The notes beneath the pieces are model-generated. The model was not told the DNA's origin. It did not search any database and worked only from the letters and a program-made list of their open reading frames with translations. This document shows, piece after piece, positions 48,901 through 58,600 of a stretch of DNA of 64,000 bases. This DNA is from Dimorphilus gyrociliatus (taxonomy: Eukaryota > Annelida > Polychaeta > Dinophilidae). The stretch covers positions 1 through 64,000 of the forward strand of contig CAJFCJ010000022.1 in the NCBI GenBank assembly GCA_904063045.1, read 5' to 3'. The position numbers were made by a program, and so were the translations under genes. Each line of letters opens with the position of its first letter. Within the stretch, counting starts at the first letter, position 1.

Positions 48901-51830
48901 GCAATCGCAAGCGTAGCTATTTGGTAAATCATAGCACACGCCTCCATTTTTGCAAGGATTTGCCTGACATTCATCAATGTCAATGCAACAGTCCTTTCCG
49001 GTCCATCCAGGTAAGCAGGTGCATTCAAAATCATTGATACGGTCAGTACACGTTCCACCGTTCAAGCAAGGGCTTGACTGGCAGTCGTCAATATCTATCG
49101 AACATAAAGGTCCAGTCCATCCAGGTGTGCAGATACATTGGAAGGAGTTGATGAGATCTTTGCAAGTGGCTCCATTCTGGCATGGTGCTTCAATGCATTC
49201 GTTGATATTTATTTCACAGCTTTTTCCAGTGTAGCCTTGTTGACATTCACATGTATAGTCATTAACTTGATCTGTGCAAGTACCACCATGTCGGCATGGA
49301 TTTGAAAGGCATTCATTTATGTTTATTTGACAATTTTGTCCAGAATAACCAGGAGCACATTCACAAGCGTAGCCGTTTTCTTTGTCATGACAAGTTGCTC
49401 CATTCAGGCATGGGTTTTTATCGCATTCATTAATGTTGTCACAACAATCTTTTCCAGCCCAACCAGCTGTACAGAAACAACTGAAGTCATCAACAAGATC
49501 ATTACAACTTCCACCATTTAAACATGGGTTTGGTTTGCAATCATCAATGTTTTCACCGCAATCCGACCCAGTCCAGCCAGCGGCACAAATGCACTGATAA
49601 GCGTTTACGAGATCTTTACATGTAGCTCCGTTTTTACATGGGTTTTCTGCGCATTCGTTAACATTATCTTCACAGATTCTTCCAGCCCAACCTTGAGGAC
49701 AGGTGCATTCAAAACCATTTATTCTGTCGTGGCACGAACCACCATTTTTACAAGGTGAAGATTGACACTCGTCGATGTTTTCCATACAATTTCGTCCAGT
49801 GTAGCCTGGTTTGCAAGCGCACTTGTAATCGTTGACCAAATCATAACAGGTTCCGCCATTTCCGCATGGGTTTTCAGCACACTCGTTGATATTTTCGCAA
49901 CAATCTTTACCTCTCCATCCATCTAAACAGAAACACTGGAAATCATTCACACGGCCTTCACAAGTGCCACCATTCAAGCATGGATTGGGTTCACACATGT
50001 TGATTACTTCTCCGCAGTCAATACCTGTATATCCAGCGGCGCATTCGCAGATATATCCATTTATTTTATCATGGCAAGTGGCGCCGTTTTTGCAAGGCTG
50101 TGATAAACATTCGTCGATTTCTTTTTCGCAACGAACTCCAGTGTATCCTGGCTCACACGAGCATGTGAAAGAATTTGGACTGCTGGTACAGGTACCATGA
50201 AAACATGGATCAGGTTTACAGTTATTGATCAGAGTTTCACAATTCGTTCCAGTATATCCTTCAGGGCATTCGCAGTCGTATCTATTCTTTCCATTCTTAC
50301 AAGTTCCACCATTTTGACAAGGATTAGATTCACATTCATTAATGTCGACGTCACAGTTTTTACCAGTATATCCTGGCTTGCAAATACATTGGTAGGTTGT
50401 TGGTGTAGACACGCAGCCGAGGGAGTGTACACAAGGGTCAGGGTTACAATGGTCAATTGGTGTTTCACAATGAAGTCCAGTGAAACCGGCAGGACACACA
50501 CATTCATAACCAATTCTTAAATCTTTACATGTACCACCATTGAAGCAAGGATTCGGATCGCAACGATTGACTTCAGTTTCACAGTTGATACCAGTGAAAT
50601 CGATAGGACATATACATTTGTACGAAGAAAGACGATTCTCACATGTTCCGCCGTTGGTACAAGGATTCGATTTACAAGGATTTTTTTCAGTTTCACAATG
50701 TACCCCAGTATATTCCGATGGACAGACGCATTTATATCCATTGACTTCAGGGATGCATGTAGCTCCATTTTGACATGGGTTCGAATTACAATAGTTGATC
50801 ATTGTTTCACAATTTTTACCCGTGAATCCAACGGGGCATTGACATTCATAATCATTTGTAAATTCTATGCATGTTGCACCATTCTTGCATGGATCCGGTG
50901 AGCATGTACGTTTATCTGAAACACAAACATATATTACACCATTGATTTAAAAAAGAATCTATACACATACTTGTTGCCTTGCAAGTGTCCTCCAAGATTA
51001 TGTTCTTGAATTTTTCAATGTCGTTAAAGTTAGCAATTCTTATAATTTTCGATAAGTCGGATGCGATGGCTTGGATTTCGTTTTCATTTACGGAGCCAAC
51101 AGGAATAGCGAATACAGTAACATTAAGAGATGTATGGACTTTTAATTGTTCGGCTGTAGGTATGGTTAAATGCGGATTTTCATTTGAGGCACCATCAGTG
51201 AGAACTAGAGCGATATTCGGGACATCTAATCTGTCACCTCCGCTGGGTGTGAAAACTTCATCCATTGCCTTTTGCAATCCACCTGCAGTGTTTGTTCGAC
51301 CAGAATCATAACCTATATTTTCAATGGCAGTCAAAATTGATTGACGGTCGGAAAGGTCATCCAAGTCGAAAATAAGTGTACAATCTGTAGCAAAAGTGAT
51401 TGCCGCTACTCTCGTATGAACGAGTGAAATGTCGAACGCTGCAGTAACATCACGAATGAATTTCTTCTGTATGGCAAAATTTGCTTGACCAATAGATCCA
51501 CTGGCATCGATGATCCAGCATATATCGACTGGGCTGCACACTGAAAAACGATGCAAACATAGTATAAAAATGACTGTAAATAGATATTCACTTACCTATT
51601 TCACACTTTTTTCCAACGTAGCCGAGTTTACATTCGCATTCAAAGTCATTTTCGTGATTAATACATTTTACTTTTCCTTCATCAAGACATGGATTAGATG
51701 CACAGTGATCAGTAGCCAGGGACACGAGTCGTTCATCACAATTTTCACCTGCACATTTCAGTTTTCTTTCGTGCACAGGTGAAGTGGTGATTTGTCCCAC
51801 AAGAAGACAAACCAAAATTACCCTATACAT
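33948..51830 (-). CDS. Gene A: giant secreted vWA/EGF-repeat protein, about 5,905 residues
   Basis: Four coding exons, all phase 1 at junctions: 51830-51596, 51540-50971, 50915-34839 (16,077 nt) and 34783-33948. Exon 1 encodes a signal peptide ([13 protein letters not shown]) and one EGF. Exon 2 is a von Willebrand A domain with a complete metal site: DASGS, Thr in GRTNTAGG, and LTDGAS. Exon 3 carries 141 EGF modules, nearly all 38 residues; exon 4 carries seven more and an acidic tail ending DDKVNV. Many modules begin D/N-I-D/N-E/D-C and contain CxDxxxxYxC, the calcium-binding EGF pattern. About every fourth module ends KDCC, giving an additional cysteine. There is no transmembrane segment, Notch LNR or fibrillin TB domain. 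The composition is acidic. Best guess: a matrix, cuticle or adhesive-secretion protein; family known only as vWA/EGF mosaic. Confidence 0.9.
37232..49544 (-). repeat. 1,368-bp higher-order repeat (12 EGF modules per unit) in gene A
   Basis: The sequence TCAATGTTTTCA (plus strand) followed by a near-constant EGF context recurs at 37232, 38600, 39968, 41336, 42704, 44072, 45440, 46808, 48176 and 49544, always exactly 1,368 bp apart. Each unit has 12 EGF modules of 114 bp, made of three groups of four. The four central units, roughly 43.2-48.8 kb, are nearly identical; the outer ones are more diverged but keep register. Coordinates give the first and last anchor; unit boundaries are arbitrary. 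Confidence 0.93.
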
Positions 51831-52076
51831 TCTGTAGCAAAAGAAGAGAAATTAGAAAAGTTTTTGTTCATAGAAATTCTTACATTGTATTTGGTAGCGG
51901 TTTTTTCTTCTCCTCCTAGTTTCTTTAACTTTTAGAACCTGTGCATAAGAAAGAAATTATTGAAAAATGATGATATCTATCTGTCTATTTAATTAGTTAG
52001 TTAGTATTTGAAGCTACTTACGACTTTTACCTTCGGAGATGCTGCCTCCTAATGACGAATCTACTGAAAATGCCCA

Positions 52077-52083
52077 ATTTATA
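52077..52083 (-). promoter_or_regulatory. TATA box of gene A
   Basis: On the minus strand TATAAAT lies 30 bases upstream of a TCATT initiator whose A is at 52,053, the expected TATA-to-start spacing. Two short 5' untranslated exons can be inferred downstream. One ends at a GTAAAA or GTAAGT donor near 52,030-52,021. The next runs from about 51,946 to 51,884 (donor GTAAGA). The last acceptor CAG leaves just one base before the ATG at 51,830. Confidence 0.6.
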
Positions 52084-53470
52084 CACCTTGGCCAGACGCC
52101 ACGTATAGCGTTTAAACTACTCTACTGTCTGAAACTCATTTTTTTCTATATAGCTTTCTTAAGGAAATGCGACGTGGAACATGAGTTTTTTAGCCAACTT
52201 TAAAAAAAAGACAAAAAAACTTTTGGTGACGTAGCTCTAAGATTTGCTCAAAAATTATCGGATGATTGAAATATAGGCCTCAGTGTTCACAAAAAAAATC
52301 AATTTTTTAACTTTTTTTTTAAAGAAAATATGAAAAATTAAAGAAAATATGGTAATCTTTTAAAGAAAAGTCAGTCTTAAAAGTATTAAGATTCTAGACT
52401 AGTCGTAAATTATCATTTCAAAATAGTATAGACATTTTTAATTTTTCGCGAATGGAATAATATCTTATCTTATCTTTTTGAGAATAGGGAATTTATTATT
52501 TATTGTACATGCATTATGATAGTTATGGATGTTTAAGTTGATTAACAATGATATATCAGATAATTGAATTAGTTTAAAGTCTCTTCCAGAAGTAATATAA
52601 GATTGTTATAGATTAATTAAGTGAACTTTCATTCCCTCTGTCAGTTTTTTTCCCATCTATTCACGAATAACTTATTAAGTGAAGAGTATATTAACTCCCA
52701 TTCCAAGATATCTTCAAAGTGAATGTTAATAAACTACACTAAATTTGTATATATGTACGTGTAAATGATCTTATAATCAGTTATTAAGGTTTTTGGAGGA
52801 AGAAGAACTTGTGGAAAGTTTAACAGACAAGATAAATTCACTAAATAGAGTATAATATATAAATGATAATAACAAAACAATAATCATGATTTATTAAAAC
52901 TTTATTAAAATCATATAGAAAAATCATTATTCGTAGTATATAGATGTTTTTTATTGAAATTGTTATATAAAACGTTACAGTTTTTTGGGTAATTACGTGT
53001 CAGCGTTCATTTTTTACGGACAGACAGATTTTTTTTAAAGCTACATGTCGAGCAATGTCATGTTGTTTTTGTCCCCAAAAAGAGAAGAGAGCATTTGCCA
53101 CGTTGAAACTTCAAAAAAAACTGTTTTTGAGCAATGAAAACACAGGTGTATAACGAAATTTTCTTGTCCGCCCCCATACGAGGACAGTCGGAGACAAGAG
53201 TTCATAGCGTCAATTGCTGTAAGTTATTTTAAGTATAATTTTTCATTATTCTACTGATAAAACTATAAAATAAAACTTAATATTTCATTGATACGGTTGA
53301 TAATAATGTATTTTTTTCATATTTTTATATAAACAAATAGGACAAGCAGTATTCACCAAAGTTTTGCGGAAACAAAAGTCTCACTTTGGGAAGGTAAACA
53401 TCTATTTAAATAAAATTTGTATATGAATAAATTTTAAAATGCGTTTTTCATCCATAGAGTAAACTCTTTG
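52084..53470. promoter_or_regulatory. Divergent spacer between gene A and the small EGF gene
   Basis: Upstream of both genes, which point away from each other. AT-rich with poly-T runs. The right part appears to hold a 5' untranslated exon of the small gene, ending at a GTAAAC donor at about 53,394, with an acceptor CATAG near 53,458. No coding frame was found. Confidence 0.45.
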
Positions 53471-53968
53471 ATGATGCTTACGATTGTTGTATTGTGTATA
53501 GTTGGACAAGCAATTTCGGCTCCCTTCGGTAATCGTAGATTAATTATAGATGAGGAGGAGGTAGCCGGAAGATTTTCAGAAATGATAATGAAACCATGCG
53601 ATTCCAGTCCATGCTTTAATGGTGGGACCTGCGAAAATTTGAACGACGGTAGCAATTTTGAATGTAGGTGTTTGCCAACTTATTTAGGCACACAATGCAA
53701 CATCAAGGTGAACTTTTGTCTGTCGGAACCTTGCATGAATGGAGCAACCTGCAGCAATACCTCTACGGGACCTTTGTGTACTTGTGCCGCGGGATTCACC
53801 GGCACTGTATGTCAACATTTGACCAACAGTTGCAATTCTAATCCTTGTTTAAACAATGGAATTTGCATAGAATCAGAGAGTAGTTATGTTTGTTCGTGTA
53901 AAGCCTGTTTCTTTGGTAGAGACTGTGAGAGAATTGTAGTTGATTGTCAGTCTGATATTGTAATGTAA
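53471..53968 (+). CDS. Small secreted three-EGF protein
   Basis: 165 residues from ATG 53,471 (a second ATG follows at once). The signal peptide MMLTIVVLCIVGQAISA resembles those of genes A and B, including the VGQ/LGQ turn, which supports common descent. Three EGF modules follow: [28 protein letters not shown] and NSCNSNPCLNNGIC. The third has CSCKACFFGRDC, where an extra Cys replaces the usual Pro-Gly. No vWA domain. It is the only member of the cluster on the plus strand, divergent from gene A. Role unknown; it could be a secreted partner of the large proteins. Confidence 0.82.
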   Translation: MMLTIVVLCIVGQAISAPFGNRRLIIDEEEVAGRFSEMIMKPCDSSPCFNGGTCENLNDGSNFECRCLPTYLGTQCNIKVNFCLSEPCMNGATCSNTSTGPLCTCAAGFTGTVCQHLTNSCNSNPCLNNGICIESESSYVCSCKACFFGRDCERIVVDCQSDIVM

Positions 53969-54423
53969 ATTGAAGATACTGTTAAACTATAAAACTTTCT
54001 GGTTATTGTTTTGCATATGCTGAATTTGTAGAACGTTTCGAAAGTTTATGAATTCTTTAAATAAATTAAAATTTAAATATTTAGATTTTTTAGACTTTCA
54101 AAGATTTTTTTTGATGAATTCGTTAAGATGAATAACGAATAGGTTATGAGAAAACTGCTCTAGCACGACATATCCTTATAAGACCTTTGGTGAATAATTC
54201 ATTCGCACTTTTATCTGTTTATTTCTTTCATAAATGATGAACATAGGCAACGTAAAGAGTGAAGTCGTTTCAGTAGTTTCCACTTTGAATGTTACGTTTA
54301 TATTAGTTGTCATCATTTCCATAAACTTTGTCCTCTACATTTGAACAAACTGAAAAGGATATCGTCTACTTTCTATTTTGAACAAAAAGCTTTCTCTCAT
54401 ATTTTTGTCAAACAAAATTTGAT
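53969..54423. other. Intergenic region after the small EGF gene
   Basis: AT-rich, with AATAAA near 54,058 that could polyadenylate the small gene. Nothing else recognised. Confidence 0.5.
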
Positions 54424-55260
54424 AGGGATTTTGGTCACATTCGTCATCGATAATTCCGTAATCTTTTCCAGATAATCCAAGCAAACATTGACAGCTTTTT
54501 ATAACTATTTATTAAAATCTTGACGTGTACTCTCATTCTAAGATAGAATTTAAATTATAGGCATCAAATGCATCCCTGATTTTGCAAATATTTCTCACAG
54601 TTGCCCTGAAGAGCAATCAAACATTTAGCAAGTCAGCAAACTTTCTTTTCTGCAAAATGTGCTATACTACCCAGCGATTGCATAGTTCGTGCTATCAGTA
54701 CCATATGCTCAAGTTTTTGATCTTGAGATATGCCTAAAACTATCTTACCTGCAAAATGATAGTACTTAATTCCATGTTTACAAGTTCCACCATCTTAACA
54801 AAGAAGTGATTCACATTCATATTTATCTTTCACAAGACCTTTCAGCATTTAGGCAGAAAAGAGAGGCAGATTCATCAACATTTGTTATTATGGCAATAAC
54901 AAAATATAGGAATTTAAACAATTGTGACGTGCTCCATCATTAAGACCAAGATTTGAATAACAGTTATCATACAATACCAATCATTTCTTTTTCAGAAAAT
55001 TCGACTTTACACATACATTTATAATTGTTTGTAAGATCTCTATATGCGCTTTCGTTTCACAATGATTTAACTTGCTATTGTCACTTTTCATTTCGGAATT
55101 ATCTGCGAAGTATTCAGGTAGACAATTACATTTTTAGACGTACTCAAATAGTCAACAACTTCCACCACTCCTGTATGTAATTTGGTTGCCAAAGCTTCTT
55201 GAACATTTCTTTGCAGATGCAATCAATTATTGCTTTCTTGTAGTTTCACCAGAGCTAATG
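54424..55260 (-). pseudogene. Decayed EGF-repeat array
   Basis: On the minus strand, scattered EGF fragments can be read in changing frames with stops between them. Near 54,500-54,425: SCQCLLGLSGKDYGIIDDEC, where the last domain cysteine is lost. Near 54,840-54,760: YECESLLC, a stop, then DGGTCKHG. Near 55,050-54,990: DLTNNYKCMCKVEFSEKE. Near 55,180-55,080: GGSC, stops, then KCNCLPEYFADNSE. The order and spacing fit a former gene A/B-type array disabled by frameshifts, stops and cysteine losses. It lies directly downstream of gene B, so it may be a former 3' part of B or a separate dead paralog. Confidence 0.75.
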
Positions 55261-55618
55261 GAAAAATTAATCAATTGCATTAATTTCAGATAGGTACCAA
55301 TACGGTATATATGGATTTTTTACGTAATATCCAAAGAAATATGGACAATAAACTACTTAGAATTTGGAAAAAATAGAAAAAGTTGAATTAAATGTAAAAA
55401 AAAGCAAAAAATTTGAATATAAAATTTTATTATAGAAATTTGAGCAAATTTTAATTAGAATTTAAAAAACAAAGTTCAAAAAAGGAAATAAATATAAAAT
55501 TTCAAAATGTAAAACAAAATAGTTCAAACTGAACTTTGACATGAGAACGCAATATTTTAAATATTACAATTTCTGTAATTGTATATCCTATTCTAGTATT
55601 GTTATTCAAGCATAAATA
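55261..55618. other. AT-rich spacer at the 3' end of gene B
   Basis: Very AT-rich, with several poly-A and poly-T runs. Probably the 3' untranslated region of gene B; no coding content seen. Confidence 0.5.
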
Positions 55619-58600
55619 TTACTTTTGTTTTTGGCATCTCTTTCCTTTCCAAGGTTTCTTACATTTGCATTTGTAACCATATTTATAATTCTTACAAATG
55701 CCACCATTCAAACAGGGAGAACTACTGCAAGCATTCTTCGATTTTTCACAATATTTTCCTTTATATCCCTTCGGACACGAACATTTGAATCCACCTTTAT
55801 AATCTTTACACTTTCCACCATTTTTGCAGGGGTTAGGATTACAGGTACCCTTTTTGAGCTCGCAATGTTTTCCATAATATCCTTTCTTACAATAACACTT
55901 GTAAAAGAAGAAACCTATTGGCTTACATTTTCCACCATTTTTACAAGGCTTAGATTTGCATGGATACTTTGCAATAATAGGTTTTTCACAATATTTTCCA
56001 GTATATCCTTTCGGACACGAACATTTCACGCCACCTTTATATTGTGTACACTTTCCACCGTTTTTGCAGGGATTAGGTTTACAGGTATCCTTTTTGAGCT
56101 CGCAATGTTTTCCATAATATCCTTTTGGACAGTAACACTTGTAAAAGAAGAAACTTATTGGCTTACATTTTCCACCATTTTTACAAGGATTAGGTTTGCA
56201 TGGATACTTAATAGGCTTTTCACAATATTTTCCAATATATCCTTTCGGACACGAACATTTCACGCCACCTTTATATTGTGTACACTTTCCACCGTTTTTG
56301 CAGGGATTAGGTTTACAGGTATCCTTTTTGAGCTCGCAATGTTTTCCATAATATCCTTTTGGACAGTAACACTTGTAAAAGAAGAAACTTATTGGCTTAC
56401 ATTTTCCACCATTTTTACAAGGATTAGGTTTGCATGGATACTTAATAGGCTTTTCACAATATTTTCCAATATATCCCTTCGGACACGAACATTTGACTAT
56501 GCCTTTATAATCATTACACTTTCCACCATTTTTACAGGGGTTAGGTTTACAGATATCCTTTTTGTGCTGGCAATGTTTTCCATAATATTCTTGTTTACAT
56601 TTGCAAGAATATTTATTAGTTTGCTCTAGGCAAGTTCCACCATTTTGACAAGGACTCGAGTTACATTCCTTTATATCCTCATCGCAATTTATTCCGGTAT
56701 TTCCCGGACTACATTGACAAGTATAACCATTTACCCCATCTTTACAAGTTCCGCCATTCAAACACGGAGAAGAAGCGCATTCATTAATATTTATCTCGCA
56801 ATCGTCTCCGGAGAAACCAGGTAGACAGTTACATTTATAGCTATTTCCAAATGGTTGACAAACTCCACCATTCTGACAAAAATTTGGGTTACAAGGGTTT
56901 TTGAGCGTACATTTACAAATATCATGAGTTATTTTACTCTTATATTTTCCCAAATCATTGAAACTATCAATGTAAATGACTTTGCTGGCATCACTGGCAA
57001 TTCCTTCAATTTCGGATTTTTTAAAACGAGGCCCTACTGAAACAACAAATATTTTAACGCCAAGTTTTGTAAACATTTTCAATTGATTAGCTGTTGGAAC
57101 GGTCTTGGCCTTATTTTTGTTTGATGGTCCATCCGTGAAAAGAACAACAATATTTGGAATATTTTCTCTCTCTCCATTAGACACTTGAAAAACATGATCC
57201 ATTTCTAATTGAAGAGCATCCGCTGTATTTGTCAATCCACGGGAATATGGAATTGCATCAATTGCAGAAAGAATGCTAGCTCTATTGTTGTAATCATCAA
57301 AGTCGAACCTTAACACCGCTTTAGTTCCAAAAGTAATTGTTCCTATCCGTGTATGCGACGGAGAAATATCAAAAGCATCAGTCAGATCTCTAATGAAGCT
57401 TTTTTGTAAATTGAAGTTTAGATTTCCAAGAGAACCGCTTGTATCTATAATCCAGGAAAGATCCATCGGATTACACTCTAAAAAAAACATACAAATTAAC
57501 AATATCATTCATATTGGTAACATTTGACTTACCAAGGCTACATAACTTTCCAAAAAATCCAGACTTACATTCACAGTAAAAGCCATCTTTAACATTTTTA
57601 CATATACCGCCATTGTTACAAGGATTTGTCGGTTTACAAAAATCTTTAAGTTCGCAATTGCTTCCGGAATATCCAAAAGGACATTTGCATATATAACCAG
57701 ATAGCTGGTCAACACATGTACCACCATTCAAACATGGATTTTTCAAAAAACATTCGTTTTTATGCTCACACTTCTTTCCATAATAACCAGGAGGACATTT
57801 ACATGAATAGCCAAATTTATGACCAAAACATGTACCACCGTTAAAACAGGGATTATTTGGAAAACATAAGTTTTTGAATTCACACTTCTTTCCATAATAA
57901 CCAGGAGGACATTTACAAAAGTAGCCATTTGGTAAATCATTGCATATTCCGCCATTTAGACATGGATTTTTCGGTATACATTCGTTTTTCAGCTCACAAT
58001 GCTTTCCATAATATCCAGGGGGACACTTACAGAAATAACCAGCTTTTTGTTCAATGCATTTACCACCATTATAACATGGATTTTTTGGGAAACAGTTGTG
58101 TTTAAACTCACAATTCTTTCCGTAGAATCCAAGAGGACATTTACAAAAATAGCCATTTGGTAAATCATTGCATATTCCGCCATTTAGACACGGATTTTTC
58201 GGTACACATTCGTTTTTCAGCTCACAATGCTTTCCATAATATCCAGGGGGACACTTACAGAAATAACCAGCTTTTTGTTCAATGCATTTACCACCATTAT
58301 AACATGGATTTTTTGGGAAACAGTTGTATTTAAACTCACAATTTTTTCCATAGAATCCAAGAGGACATTTACAAAAGTAGCCATTTGGTAAATCATTGCA
58401 TATTCCGCCATTGAGACATGGATTTTTCGGTATACATTCGTCTTTCAGCTCGCAATGCTTTCCATAATATCCTAGGGGACACTTACAGATATAGCCAATT
58501 TTTTGATCAATGCATTTACCACCATTATAACATGGATTTGTTGGAAAACATGAGTTTTGTTCCTGACAAAGCTTTCCAAAATATCCAGGAGGACATTTGC

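Noticed and set aside
37232-49544. CRISPR-like array of regularly spaced repeats
   Set aside because: The periodicity is a protein-coding EGF repeat without unique spacers, in a spliced animal genome.
34831-50901. Many long open frames on the plus strand (up to about 300 codons) and other minus frames across the EGF region
   Set aside because: They repeat with the same 114/1,368-bp periods as gene A, lack domain content, and follow from the codon pattern of the repeats.
33948-51830. Notch, Delta, fibrillin or crumbs homolog
   Set aside because: No LNR, DSL, TB, laminin-G, transmembrane or ankyrin segments were seen, and the vWA domain near the N-terminus does not fit these families.
57471-57533. 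Gene B as two separate genes with a start codon near 57,508
   Set aside because: The frame before ECNPMDL is intronic; a phase-1 GT-AG intron joins both parts, and no signal peptide or promoter is visible between them.
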